From Pasteurella sp049670895 (GTDB taxonomy: Bacteria > Pseudomonadota > Gammaproteobacteria > Enterobacterales > Pasteurellaceae), in the NCBI RefSeq assembly GCF_049670895.1, contig NZ_CP187170.1: 64,000 nucleotides of DNA. The stretch is one strand, 5' to 3'. The position numbers and the translations under genes were made by a program. The number at the start of each line of letters is the position of its first letter. The stretch's first letter is position 1. The notes beneath the pieces are model-generated. The model was not told the origin of the DNA. It ran no database searches and saw nothing but the letters and a program-made list of their open reading frames with translations. Positions 8,409 to 17,498 of the stretch are shown here, piece by piece.

Positions 8409-9716
8409 CTATGCTGTTGGTGGCTCAAGATCTTTGCGTAAAGACACCAAAAGTTGGTCGATTTTCACGTTTTCTGTGTCGATGATTTCAAATTTATATT
8501 TGTCATACAACACAAAATCTGTTTTCTTCGGAATTTTACGCAACATATACATCATAAAACCGCTGATGGTTTCATAATTTTCTTCCCCAGGGAAACTGTC
8601 GAGATTTAAAGCTCGCATCACATCTTCCAACGGGGTCGCCCCATCAATTAACCAAGAATCTTCATCACGACGTACGATTTGTTCTTCTTCATTCGACACC
8701 AACTCGCCCATCACAATACTCATCACATCATTTAAGGTGATAATTCCCACCACAAGGGCATATTCATTCACAATTACCGCAAAATCTTCACCTGTCGATT
8801 TAAACAGCTCCAACACCTCAAATAAGGAAAGTGTATCAGGCACAAACAAGGTTTTTCGCAATAAGCGACTGTCGGTGAGCGACACCCCTTTTTCAATTTG
8901 TAAGTACATGGTGAGTAAGGTGTGCGATTCCACATAACCTAAAATACGATCTAACCCGTTATCACAAATTAATAATTTGGAATGGGAATTTTTCGTTAGC
9001 GTATCCATAACAGCTTGGCGATCAAAAGAGCGGTCTAAAAACACGATATTTTCACGGGTGGTCATGGTGGAGGTGACCGTTCTTTCCTGCATATCAAAGA
9101 TATTTTCAATCAAATAATGCTCTTGTGCATTAACCACACCTGCTTCCGCCCCAGCCCCCACAATGGCAACAATATCTTCGGGTGTCATATTTTCTTCACG
9201 CACCGTAGAAATATGGAACAACTTAAAAAAGCCATTGGCAATAGAATCAAAAATCATCACCAAGGGTTTGAGTAAAAAAATACACACCGCCATGATACGC
9301 ACGGTACGCAATGCCACCCCTTCAGGGTTAATCATCGCAAGGCGTTTAGGCACTAAATCTGCCAATAAAATAAAGGCGGTGGTCACAAAAGCAAAGGCAA
9401 GCCAAGAAGCGACGTTATCTAACCATGCGGCACTGATGTGGTCGGCAAGCACTGTGGCTAAATAAGGGCGAATCGCACTTTCACCAATAATCCCACCCAG
9501 AATCGCCACCATGTTTAAACCAATTTGCACCACCGTAATAAAACGCCCTGGCTGGCTTTGTAGGCGTAACACGAGCTCTGCACGTGTATCCCCTTCATTG
9601 ATTAAACTTTGCAACTTCATTTTTCGTGCACCCGCCAAAGACATTTCAGCCGCAGAAATCACCGCACTGATAATAATCAAAATTCCTAAAATGAAGATGG
9701 CTTCAAATAAACTCAT
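8409..9716 (-). CDS. ytfL: CNNM/CBS-domain membrane protein, YtfL (PaeA)-like
   Basis: The 435-residue protein has an N-terminal DUF21/CNNM membrane domain (about residues 1-190, with SAAEMSLAGARKMKLQ near the start). A CBS pair follows (about 200-330), then a C-terminal CorC/HlyC transporter-associated domain (about 345-430). Long stretches match the E. coli YtfL pattern, including VVQIGLNMVAILGGI, EDFAVIVNEYALVVGIITLN and ETISGFMMYMLRKIPK. E. coli YtfL was renamed PaeA for a role in polyamine efflux; that role is extrapolated here, not seen. It is probably monocistronic, with a terminator immediately downstream. Confidence 0.9.
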   Translation of the reverse strand: MSLFEAIFILGILIIISAVISAAEMSLAGARKMKLQSLINEGDTRAELVLRLQSQPGRFITVVQIGLNMVAILGGIIGESAIRPYLATVLADHISAAWLDNVASWLAFAFVTTAFILLADLVPKRLAMINPEGVALRTVRIMAVCIFLLKPLVMIFDSIANGFFKLFHISTVREENMTPEDIVAIVGAGAEAGVVNAQEHYLIENIFDMQERTVTSTMTTRENIVFLDRSFDRQAVMDTLTKNSHSKLLICDNGLDRILGYVESHTLLTMYLQIEKGVSLTDSRLLRKTLFVPDTLSLFEVLELFKSTGEDFAVIVNEYALVVGIITLNDVMSIVMGELVSNEEEQIVRRDEDSWLIDGATPLEDVMRALNLDSFPGEENYETISGFMMYMLRKIPKKTDFVLYDKYKFEIIDTENVKIDQLLVSLRKDLEPPTA

Positions 9717-9761
9717 AACATCTCTCTGCTTTAATCATGTAACGAAAAGTGATGAGGACGT

Positions 9762-9815
9762 TATGCGGCTTAACTTGTTATTAAACCGCATAGACACATA
9801 GAAAAGGGCGGTTAA
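9762..9815 (-). terminator. Weak terminator-like dyads after the DUF1523 gene
   Basis: TATGCGG (9762-9768) pairs with CCGCATA (9786-9792). A second dyad, AACCGC/GCGGTT, overlaps the stop codon at 9812. Neither has a clean T run, so this is a tentative call. Confidence 0.35.
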
Positions 9816-10336
9816 TTTTCGCTATCAAACCAGCCACGAACAAATTGAACAGAAAAGAACAAGGTGAGAAGTAAGAAAACATAAAGCACATAAGCCAGTA
9901 TTGGCAAACTTGCGGAGGCATTTTCTTCTACCGCATGAATGTTAACGGCATTACGAAACTCATCAAACATCACCAAACGCCAGCCATAATATTTAATCTC
10001 AACATATTGATTTTCTTTAATTAAGGCTTCTGCTTCTGCATGTAAATTGGCTGAACCAAATTTAAAGTAAAATGGGAAACCCCAACGCGTATCTTCATTA
10101 CGATAGACCATGATCTCGCCCTTCGTGTTTTGTGTATTAATAAAATACACATCACGTGTTGGCCCATCGGCAGGATTCGCTTTGGTGATAGGTCCATCTT
10201 TATCCACACGTTTCACTTCCACACCTGTCACTTTGGTGATGTCATAACTCGGCGTAACAAAATTAACGGTGGCAAATAAAAAAAGGTGAAAGGTGAATAT
10301 CACCGTAAGAAAAAAGTATTTTAAAAATTTTCGCAT
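9812..10336 (-). CDS. DUF1523 family protein
   Basis: This 174-residue protein is of unknown function. It has a hydrophobic N-terminal segment (about residues 5-25), a soluble, probably periplasmic middle (residues 30-140), and a C-terminal membrane segment (about 145-165). Family-typical stretches include DGPTRDVYFINT, RNEDTRWGFPFYFKF and YGWRLVMFDEFRNAVNI. Position 42 bp after the tatD-family gene suggests it is the last gene of the mltG-tmk-holB-tatD run. I assign no activity. Confidence 0.8.
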   Translation of the reverse strand: MRKFLKYFFLTVIFTFHLFLFATVNFVTPSYDITKVTGVEVKRVDKDGPITKANPADGPTRDVYFINTQNTKGEIMVYRNEDTRWGFPFYFKFGSANLHAEAEALIKENQYVEIKYYGWRLVMFDEFRNAVNIHAVEENASASLPILAYVLYVFLLLTLFFSVQFVRGWFDSEN

Positions 10337-10378
10337 GGGTCTTCCTTTGATACAGTCGCCAGATACTAAACAGATTAA

Positions 10379-11161
10379 TTATTGTACATGAATTTTGAAT
10401 AAACGCTCAAAGTTTTGTGTGGTAATTTGAGCAAACTCTTCAAAGGAAACGCCTTTGAGGGTTGCCACATATTCACAAACTTCACGCACATAAGCAGGTT
10501 GATTTTGTTTACCACGATAAGGCACAGGGGCAAGATATGGCGAGTCAGTTTCGACTAACAAGCGATCAAGAGGCACTTTGCGTGCCACATCTCGCAATTC
10601 TTCTGCATTTTTAAAGGTGATAATGCCTGATAATGAAATATACAAGCCTAAATCTAACCCTCTTTTTGCCATGTCCCAGTTTTCCGTAAAACAATGGAGT
10701 ACACCACCGCATTTTTCCGCCTGATTGTCTGCCAAAATGGCGAGGGTGTCTTCTCTGGCACTGCGGGTATGCACAATCACTGGTTTGTTGAGCTGATTTG
10801 CAATTTGAATTTGGTTTGCAAAAACTGCTTGTTGCAAGGCTTTGTTATCCGCACTGTAATAATAATCTAAGCCTGTTTCACCAATGGCAATCACTTTCGG
10901 ATCATCTGCCAACCGTAACAGGCGTTCTGCATCAAAGGGTTCATCATCAAGATCTAAAGGATGCACACCACAAGCCAATGAGACATTGTTAAATTTGGCA
11001 AGGGCGGCATAGGCTTGCTCAAAACGGGTTAAGGTCACGCCCACCGCAAGCAGATGTTTCACCTCTCTTGCCATGGCTTTTTCCACCACATCCTCAACAT
11101 TTTTGTGTAAATTTTCATAATCCAAGGCATCAAGATGACAGTGAGAATCGACAATAAACAT
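10379..11161 (-). CDS. TatD-family metal-dependent hydrolase (YcfH-like)
   Basis: This is a TIM-barrel metallohydrolase/DNase of the TatD family, 260 residues. Metal ligands are visible in DSHCHLD (residues 5-11), GETGLDYYY, VIVHTRSAR, GVLHCF and ETDSPYLAPVPYRGK. It follows holB by 3 bp, the same order as E. coli tmk-holB-ycfH, so it is the YcfH paralogue rather than the tat-linked TatD. The physiological substrate is uncertain. Confidence 0.92.
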   Translation of the reverse strand: MFIVDSHCHLDALDYENLHKNVEDVVEKAMAREVKHLLAVGVTLTRFEQAYAALAKFNNVSLACGVHPLDLDDEPFDAERLLRLADDPKVIAIGETGLDYYYSADNKALQQAVFANQIQIANQLNKPVIVHTRSAREDTLAILADNQAEKCGGVLHCFTENWDMAKRGLDLGLYISLSGIITFKNAEELRDVARKVPLDRLLVETDSPYLAPVPYRGKQNQPAYVREVCEYVATLKGVSFEEFAQITTQNFERLFKIHVQ

Positions 11162-11164
11162 ATT

Positions 11165-12151
11165 TTATCCTTCAAAGACGTCGGTAATTAATTGGGTTAA
11201 GCCGTCTAACAAGATGAGATCTTGATTGACTGCATTAATATTGATTAAATCTGCACGCACCTTTTGCATAATCTGTAAGGCATGAAGTAAACCTTGCGTG
11301 CTTTGCTGGGCACTAAATTGTTCAATCCCCGCAGCGAGATCTTGGCAGATCCAGTTTTCTCGAATCTGCAATTTGGCTTTTAAGGCATCCGCTAAAAACG
11401 CCAAAAGCCAATCAAGTTGATGAAAAATCAGGGTTTTCTCAAAAAACGGTAACAGCTCTAAGGGGGAGCATTTTCGGTAAAACAACCAAAATTGACGTAA
11501 AAACTCACGCCGTTTGGCTAACAAACCTTCGGTTAATACCGTTAAAGCATCAAGTGGGCGACCATAGCTTATCCGAAGTGCGGTCTGAATATCCGACATT
11601 TCATGAGGCGGTATCTCATTGCTTTGTAGCCAAGCGATCGCCTGATCGGCATGAGGAATGCAGATCAAGGTGGCTTGGCAACGGCTGTAAATGGTCGGCA
11701 TGATGGGCGATGCCACATCGGCGAGCAATAAAAAATAGGTATTCGGACGAGGCTCTTCTAAGGTTTTTAACATGGCATTGGCGGCAGCCTCCGTCAGACG
11801 TTCCACTCCAAGCACATAAATCAGTTTATTGCCCCCCTGTTGGGCATGTTGATTGATTTTTTCATTCACTTCACGCACTTGATCCACCCCAATATCTTTA
11901 TTATCAATCGGGGCAAGGGTGTAAATATCGGGGTGATGTTGTGCTTTTGCTAAAAGGCAATGATGACACTGTCCGCAAGGTTGCAGACCCTTGACCTGTT
12001 GACAAATAAGCCAATGCCCTAATGCTTGTAATAACTGTTCCGCCCCTAAGCCTTGCTCAGCTTTAAATAAAAGTGCATGATGACCATGCCCTTGTTGAAA
12101 GGCATGAACAGATTGTTGATAGTAAGGTTGTAGCCAAGGGTATAACGTCAT
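11165..12151 (-). CDS. holB: DNA polymerase III delta-prime subunit
   Basis: HolB is the non-ATPase stator of the clamp loader. I place the start at 12151 (328 codons) because that ATG overlaps the tmk stop as ATGA. The upstream in-frame ATG at 12178 would run 30 bases into tmk. The zinc-binding cysteines appear as PCGQCHHC, the Walker-A region is degenerate as is normal for delta-prime, and YSRCQ gives the clamp-loader SRC motif. An uptake sequence lies at 11576-11584. It is followed closely by the TatD-family gene. Confidence 0.93.
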   Translation of the reverse strand: MTLYPWLQPYYQQSVHAFQQGHGHHALLFKAEQGLGAEQLLQALGHWLICQQVKGLQPCGQCHHCLLAKAQHHPDIYTLAPIDNKDIGVDQVREVNEKINQHAQQGGNKLIYVLGVERLTEAAANAMLKTLEEPRPNTYFLLLADVASPIMPTIYSRCQATLICIPHADQAIAWLQSNEIPPHEMSDIQTALRISYGRPLDALTVLTEGLLAKRREFLRQFWLFYRKCSPLELLPFFEKTLIFHQLDWLLAFLADALKAKLQIRENWICQDLAAGIEQFSAQQSTQGLLHALQIMQKVRADLININAVNQDLILLDGLTQLITDVFEG

Positions 12152-12789
12152 GTTGAAGCTTTTGTTGAAATTAACCAATTTTCTACCGCACTTTCGACAT
12201 CATGTCCCACTTTTTCCATACTCTGTGAGGCATCAATCGTCACGGCTTTCGGATTATTTTTCACCAACGCAAGATAACGTTGACGCGTGCGGTGGAAAAA
12301 ATCCAGATTTTGTTGCTCAATACGATCCAATTCACCACGCCCTTTGGCTCGCCCCAAGCCTAATAAGGGATCGATATCCAAATACAAGGTGAGATCAGGT
12401 TCAAAGGTGCCTAACACGGTGTGTTTTAAGGTAGCGAGCAATTGTTGATCCAGTTGGCGTCCTCCCCCTTGATACGCTTGTGATGACATATCATGGCGAT
12501 CGCCAATCACCCATTTCCCTTGAGCCAGGGCGGGTTTAATCACATTTTCCACCAATTGAATGCGTGCGGCATACAACATTAAGAGTTCGGCTTTGTCGGT
12601 CACAGGTTCTTCTGTTTCGTGTTTGATCAAATGGCGTAACTTTTCTGCCAAAGGGGTGCCACCCGGTTCACGGGTAAAAACGATTTCATGAATGCCATGT
12701 GCTTGCAATGCACGCACAATACTTTCTCGTGCGGTCGTTTTTCCTGCCCCTTCAAGACCTTCAAGAACAATAAATTTGCCTGTTGTCAT
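12148..12789 (-). CDS. tmk: Thymidylate kinase
   Basis: Tmk phosphorylates dTMP to dTDP using ATP. The 213-residue protein has the P-loop LEGLEGAGKTT at residues 9-19, the DR motif FTREPGG, VIGDRHDMSSQAYQGGGR, and a lid region with GRAKGRGELDRIE. Length is standard. It lies one base after the mltG stop-to-start junction and overlaps holB by the ATGA arrangement. An uptake sequence lies at 12185-12193. Confidence 0.97.
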   Translation of the reverse strand: MTTGKFIVLEGLEGAGKTTARESIVRALQAHGIHEIVFTREPGGTPLAEKLRHLIKHETEEPVTDKAELLMLYAARIQLVENVIKPALAQGKWVIGDRHDMSSQAYQGGGRQLDQQLLATLKHTVLGTFEPDLTLYLDIDPLLGLGRAKGRGELDRIEQQNLDFFHRTRQRYLALVKNNPKAVTIDASQSMEKVGHDVESAVENWLISTKAST

Positions 12790-12790
12790 G

Positions 12791-13837
12791 TTATTTTCCG
12801 TTTTTCTGATGACGATACCAGTGCAAATATTGCTGCACGGCTCGCTGATGTTCTGCTAAAGTTTGTGTAAATTTATGCCCGCCCGTGCCATCTGCAACAA
12901 AATATAAATAAGCGGTTTTTTCAGGGTGAGCGACAGCTAAAATCGCACTTTCACTTGGCATGGCAATCGGTGTTGGCGGTAAGCCATCAATGGTGTAAGT
13001 ATTGTAGGCGGTTGGGGTTTCTAAATCTTTTTTACGAATATTGCCCTGATATTTTTCTCCCATGCCATAAATAACGGTGGGATCCGTTTGTAAACGCATA
13101 TTGCGTTTTAAGCGATTAAGAAATACAGAGGCTACTTTACCACGTTCCGCTTCAATTGCGGTCTCTTTTTCCACAATAGATGCCAAAATCAGCATTTCAT
13201 AGGCATTGTTGAGGGGCAAATCGGGGTCACGTTTTTCCCATGCTTGGGCAAGCACCTTTTTCATGCGTTCCACCGCCCGTTTTAATAAGGCTAAATCCGT
13301 TGAATTCGGCGTGTAATGATAAGTGTCGGGATAAAGCCAGCCTTCCACTTTTTTCCACTCGTGAATGGCTTTCACATCATCAGGCAAATCTAAAAGTGCA
13401 AAAATATCAGCCTCGCTTTTCCCTTTTAAGGTTTGCACTAAGTGCGGTGCATTTTCCAAATTTTTTCGCCATGCGTTGAAATTGTCGCCCTCAATAAATT
13501 GAAGACTAAATTGTGCCTCTTTGCCCTCGTTCAGTACAGTTAATAACTCTGCTACGGTCTTTACCCCATTCATTGAATAAGTCCCCGCTTTGATTTTGTT
13601 GCGTTCTGGTTGCAATCTCAGCACATAAGGTAATAGGAAAGCATCATCAAGCAACTGTTCTTTTTCCAATAAATTGGCGAGTTTTTTACCTGTCGTACCA
13701 CGTTCCACGGTAAGCAGTTGATCGGGTTTGCTGTGTACAGGTTGATGTACAAATTTTTGCACCTGTTGATAAGCCCAAAAACTGGCCGCTAAGCCGAGTA
13801 CAAGAAGGAAGATAAAAAAAGTCAGTAATTTTTTCAT
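12791..13837 (-). CDS. mltG: Endolytic murein transglycosylase MltG
   Basis: MltG cleaves nascent glycan strands near the inner membrane and so sets glycan length. I place the start at 13837 (MKKLLTFFIFLLVLGLAASF), which gives one membrane segment at the N-terminus and 348 residues. The longer in-frame start at 13900 adds 21 residues that look untranslated. The YceG domain is complete. The catalytic Glu lies in ILASIVEKET near residue 220, and downstream are the LQTDPTVIYGMG and DGLPPTPIAMPSE signatures. It is the first gene of mltG-tmk-holB-tatD-DUF1523. An uptake sequence lies at 13440-13448. Confidence 0.93.
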   Translation of the reverse strand: MKKLLTFFIFLLVLGLAASFWAYQQVQKFVHQPVHSKPDQLLTVERGTTGKKLANLLEKEQLLDDAFLLPYVLRLQPERNKIKAGTYSMNGVKTVAELLTVLNEGKEAQFSLQFIEGDNFNAWRKNLENAPHLVQTLKGKSEADIFALLDLPDDVKAIHEWKKVEGWLYPDTYHYTPNSTDLALLKRAVERMKKVLAQAWEKRDPDLPLNNAYEMLILASIVEKETAIEAERGKVASVFLNRLKRNMRLQTDPTVIYGMGEKYQGNIRKKDLETPTAYNTYTIDGLPPTPIAMPSESAILAVAHPEKTAYLYFVADGTGGHKFTQTLAEHQRAVQQYLHWYRHQKNGK

Positions 13838-13909
13838 GAATAAACCGTGTGAAGGCAAGGTCAGGTTAAAATTGGCGAGATTATAACAAAGAACGGGCAA
13901 ATTTGCGTA

Positions 13910-13948
13910 GTTCGAAAAAACAAAATGCGATCTAAATAGACCGCACTT
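13910..13948 (-). terminator. Terminator of the rpiA-serA unit
   Basis: On the minus strand TGCGGTCTA folds on TAGATCGCA (13926-13945) with one G-T wobble, followed by a T-rich stretch. The right arm overlaps an uptake sequence (13940-13948). It begins about 20 bp after the serA stop. Confidence 0.7.
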
Positions 13949-13969
13949 TATCGAGATAAGCCTGCAAGA

Positions 13970-15202
13970 TTAATACAAGACACGTGCACGAATAGTGCCA
14001 TCGATCTGTTTTAATTTGGCTAATAACTCATGGGTATCTTCCGCTTCCACGTCAATCACTACATAACCAATGGTTGGGTCAGTTTGCAAATATTGTGCCG
14101 CAATGTTTACATTGGCTTCCACAAACACTTGGTTAATTTTGTTTAATACACCTGGTTTGTTATGGTGAATGTGTAATAAACGTTTGGCACCACTATGTTC
14201 TGGTAAAGACACTTCAGGGAAATTCACCGCAGAAAGGGTTGAGCCATTATCGGAATATTTGACAAATTTACCTGCCACTTCTGCACCAATATTTTCTTGT
14301 GCTTCAGAGGTGGAACCACCAATATGTGGGGTTAAAATTACATTATCAAACACACGCAATGGCGAAACAAATTCTTCTTGGATAGAGGCGGGTTCTTGTG
14401 GGAACACATCTAATGCCGCACCACGCAATTTACCAGCTTCAAGAGCTTGTGCTAACGCTTCAATATCCACCACTGTACCACGTGCCGCATTAATTAAAAT
14501 GGCACCTTCTTTCAATTGGGCGATACGTTGGGCGTTCATTAAATTTTTGGTAGAGGCATTTTCTGGCACATGTAAAGAAACCACATCGCTCATTGCCAAT
14601 AGTTCTTCTAAACTACGGACTTGATGGGCATTACCTAATGGTAATTTATTTTCAATATCATAGAAAAACACGCTCATACCTAGCGACTCAGCAATGATAC
14701 TTAATTGTGAACCAATATGCCCATAACCAATAATACCGAGCTTTTTACCCCGCACTTCATGGGAGCCTGTGGCTGATTTATTCCAAACACCACGGTGTAC
14801 TTCCGCATTTGCCTGTGGCACGTTACGCATTAATAGTAAGATCTCACCAAGCACTAACTCTGCCACTGAGCGAGTGTTAGAAAAAGGTGCATTAAATACA
14901 GGAATGCCTCGTAATTTGGCGGCCTCTAAATTCACTTGGTTAGTCCCAATACAAAAACAACCAATGGCGATCAGTTTTTGTGCATGAGCTAACACATCTT
15001 CTGTTAAAGAGCTACGTGAGCGAATCCCCACAAAATGAGCATCTTTGATGGCGACTTTTAATTCTTCATCACTGAGTGCTTTTTTGTGGTATTCAATGTT
15101 GGTGTAGCCCGCTTCTTTTAATACATCTAAAGCACTTTGGTGGACACCTTCTAAAAGTAAAAATTTAATTTTTGACTTATCCAGTGAAACTTTGGTTGTC
15201 AT
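13970..15202 (-). CDS. serA: D-3-phosphoglycerate dehydrogenase
   Basis: SerA oxidises 3-phosphoglycerate to 3-phosphohydroxypyruvate, the first step of serine synthesis. The 410-residue protein has the NAD-binding motif GIIGYGHIGSQ. The catalytic Arg lies in INAARGTVVD, the Glu in the following loop, and the His in LTPHIGGST. A C-terminal ACT domain (about residues 335-410) ends in IDGTIRARVLY, as in serine-feedback-inhibited SerA. It lies 20 bp downstream of rpiA, the conserved gammaproteobacterial pair. Confidence 0.97.
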   Translation of the reverse strand: MTTKVSLDKSKIKFLLLEGVHQSALDVLKEAGYTNIEYHKKALSDEELKVAIKDAHFVGIRSRSSLTEDVLAHAQKLIAIGCFCIGTNQVNLEAAKLRGIPVFNAPFSNTRSVAELVLGEILLLMRNVPQANAEVHRGVWNKSATGSHEVRGKKLGIIGYGHIGSQLSIIAESLGMSVFFYDIENKLPLGNAHQVRSLEELLAMSDVVSLHVPENASTKNLMNAQRIAQLKEGAILINAARGTVVDIEALAQALEAGKLRGAALDVFPQEPASIQEEFVSPLRVFDNVILTPHIGGSTSEAQENIGAEVAGKFVKYSDNGSTLSAVNFPEVSLPEHSGAKRLLHIHHNKPGVLNKINQVFVEANVNIAAQYLQTDPTIGYVVIDVEAEDTHELLAKLKQIDGTIRARVLY

Positions 15203-15222
15203 GTTTGCGTTCCTTTTTCTTG

Positions 15223-15882
15223 TTATTCAATTACGTTGACACCGTCTGGTGTACCTACAATAATAATATCCGCAGGGCGTAATGCAAAAATACCATTTGT
15301 CACCACACCTGCCACATTATTGAGTTCTTTTTCCATTTCCACAGGGTTCATGATGTTAAAGTGATAGACATCTAAAATGACATTGCCATTGTCCGTCACC
15401 ACACCTTCACGGTATTCTGGCGACCCCCCTAATGCCACTAATTTACGTGCCACTTGTGAGCGAGCCATTGGAATGACTTCCACAGGCAAGGCAAAGGTCG
15501 AACCCAATATGTCCACTTGTTTGCTGTTATCCACAATACAAATAAATTTTTTCGCTAATGCTGCTACGATTTTTTCACGGGTTAATGCCGCTCCCCCACC
15601 TTTGATCATCATTTTTTGTGGGTTCACTTCATCTGCACCGTCAATATAAATGTCTAACCCTGAGACATCGTTTGCATTGAACACTTCAATGCCTTGTTTG
15701 CGTAATAATTCTTCAGATGCTTTGGAAGCCGCAACCGCCCCTTTAATGTCGTCTTTCATTGTTCCTAAGGCTTCAATAAAACAATTGACTGTCGAACCAC
15801 TGCCTACGCCCACAATGGTGTCAGGTTTGACATAGCGTAATGCTGCTTTCGCCGCCAATTTTTTCATTTCCAATTGATCCAT
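15223..15882 (-). CDS. rpiA: Ribose-5-phosphate isomerase A
   Basis: RpiA interconverts ribose-5-phosphate and ribulose-5-phosphate in the pentose phosphate pathway. The 219-residue protein matches RpiA throughout: VGVGSGSTVNCF (phosphate binding), DIYIDGADEVNP with the active-site acids, and KGGGAALTREKIVA. Length is standard. It is transcribed with serA, and its promoter must lie in 15883-16010. Confidence 0.97.
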   Translation of the reverse strand: MDQLEMKKLAAKAALRYVKPDTIVGVGSGSTVNCFIEALGTMKDDIKGAVAASKASEELLRKQGIEVFNANDVSGLDIYIDGADEVNPQKMMIKGGGAALTREKIVAALAKKFICIVDNSKQVDILGSTFALPVEVIPMARSQVARKLVALGGSPEYREGVVTDNGNVILDVYHFNIMNPVEMEKELNNVAGVVTNGIFALRPADIIIVGTPDGVNVIE

Positions 15883-15986
15883 CTTAGTTCCTTTATTTGT
15901 CTTAATTTGTCTTAAAATGCTATTCTTTTTATTGAGACTTAACTATGTGTAATCGTTTGCGTATCTTGTAATAAGGGAATACTTTA

Positions 15987-16003
15987 ATCCTAATCAATAG
16001 GAT
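15987..16003 (-). terminator. Possible terminator of hemW
   Basis: ATCCTA (15987-15992) pairs with TAGGAT (15998-16003) over a 5-base loop, 8 bp after the hemW stop. The following minus-strand sequence is only weakly T-rich, so confidence is low. Confidence 0.35.
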
Positions 16004-16011
16004 AAACAAGC

Positions 16012-17166
16012 CTATTTAGGTAAAAATTCTCCTAGCAATTCATTCAAAAATAATTTGCCATGCTCGGTAATTTTCCAGCTTTCTGGCGTTTCCTCAATAT
16101 ACTTTTTGGCTAATGCCCATTGGATTTGTTCGGCAATATGTTGCTCATTTAAGCCTGTAAATTGTCGAAATTCCACTTTCGGCACAGCTTCCAATAAACG
16201 AAAACGGTTCATAAAAAACTCAAACGCCCGATCCTCTTCCTGTACCGTTTTTTGTTCATATAAATATTCCCCACGTAAATAGCCTTTGGGGTGTTTGGTT
16301 TTGGCATAACGCACGATCTCACCCGTTTCAAAACTCAGTTTGCCATGTGCTCCACAACCAATCGCCAAGTAATCCCCAAAACGCCAATAATTTAAATTAT
16401 GCTGGCACTGAAAATCTGGCTTGGCATAGGCGGAGGTTTCATATTGCACATAGCCTGCTTCGGTTAACAGTTGGTGCCCTTGTTCGAAAATATCCCAAAG
16501 TGCATCGTCATCGGGTAACACGGGAGGGCGATAAGCAAACAGGGTGTTTGGCTCAATGGTCAGCTGATACCAAGACAGGTGTGGCGGTTCAAGGGCTATC
16601 GCCTGCTGTAAATCGGAAAGGGCTTCTTGTAAGGTTTGATTCGGCAAACCATGCATCAGATCCAAATTAAAACTCTTTAGCCCTGAAACTTTTGCAAAAC
16701 CGACCGCACTTTTGGCTTCTTCGGCATTATGAATCCGTCCTAAACGGGCTAATTTGTCATCATTAAAACTTTGGATCCCCATGGAAATACGGGTAACACC
16801 AGCCTTCACATAGCCTTTAAAGCGTTCGGCTTCTGCCGTTCCGGGGTTCGCTTCTAGGGTGATTTCAATATCAGGCTTAAAGGGAATCTGTGCCTCAACG
16901 CCCGATAATAATGTTTGAATCCCTTCTGCGGAAAATAAACTGGGTGTGCCCCCACCAATAAAAATCGAGTGAAGTGGACGCTGTTGAATGCTGTCTTGAA
17001 AGCGTTGCAAATCTTGTTGCAGATCTTGCAATAGGTGTTCAATGTAGTCTTGTTCAGGAATATGCCCTTTTTGTGCATGAGAATTGAAATCACAATAAGG
17101 GCATTTTTGTACACACCAAGGAATATGAATATACAGGCTGAGAGGGGGAAGGGTTAAGATGTTCAC
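16012..17166 (-). CDS. hemW: Heme chaperone HemW (radical-SAM, HemN-like)
   Basis: HemW is a radical-SAM family protein that binds heme and inserts it into target proteins; it lacks true coproporphyrinogen dehydrogenase activity. The 384-residue protein carries the CxxxCxxC cluster at Cys18, Cys22 and Cys25 in IPWCVQKCPYCDFNSH. IFIGGGTPSLF follows, and there is a C-terminal HemN_C domain. Its ATG overlaps the stop of the upstream ybjQ-like gene (ATGA). The rdgB-to-hemW order matches E. coli rdgB-hemW, with two small genes between. An uptake sequence lies at 16703-16711. Confidence 0.93.
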   Translation of the reverse strand: MNILTLPPLSLYIHIPWCVQKCPYCDFNSHAQKGHIPEQDYIEHLLQDLQQDLQRFQDSIQQRPLHSIFIGGGTPSLFSAEGIQTLLSGVEAQIPFKPDIEITLEANPGTAEAERFKGYVKAGVTRISMGIQSFNDDKLARLGRIHNAEEAKSAVGFAKVSGLKSFNLDLMHGLPNQTLQEALSDLQQAIALEPPHLSWYQLTIEPNTLFAYRPPVLPDDDALWDIFEQGHQLLTEAGYVQYETSAYAKPDFQCQHNLNYWRFGDYLAIGCGAHGKLSFETGEIVRYAKTKHPKGYLRGEYLYEQKTVQEEDRAFEFFMNRFRLLEAVPKVEFRQFTGLNEQHIAEQIQWALAKKYIEETPESWKITEHGKLFLNELLGEFLPK

Positions 17167-17489
17167 TCACGCACCACCACGGCGGTACCACTTGCCACGA
17201 TCATGAACATACTTTTTCCATCGCCATTAATTGACGTGTAGTTGACCTCTAACCCGACAACCGCATTTGCACCCACACGTTTCGCATTGTCTTGTAATTC
17301 TTCTAATGCGTCTTGACGTGCACGTGCAATTTTGGATTCATAGGCACCTGAACGTCCACCCAGAATATCGGTAATGCCAGCAAAAAAATCACGAATAAAA
17401 TTTGATCCCGCAACCACTTCACCAAATACCACTTGTTTATATTCAATGATTTGCTTGCCTTCTATGTTAGGGGTTGTTGTAATAATCAT
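17163..17489 (-). CDS. YbjQ/DUF74 family heavy-metal-binding-domain protein
   Basis: This 108-residue cytosolic protein is of the YbjQ (UPF0145) family, for which no firm function is known. The family pattern is clear over its full length: MIITTTPNIEGK at the start, GEVVAGSNFIRDFFAGITDI, RSGAYESKIARARQDALEEL and GANAVVGLEVNY. It overlaps hemW by 4 bp and lies 9 bp after the Sel1-like gene, so it is part of the rdgB-hemW operon. Confidence 0.9.
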   Translation of the reverse strand: MIITTTPNIEGKQIIEYKQVVFGEVVAGSNFIRDFFAGITDILGGRSGAYESKIARARQDALEELQDNAKRVGANAVVGLEVNYTSINGDGKSMFMIVASGTAVVVRE

Positions 17490-17498
17490 CGCTTTTCC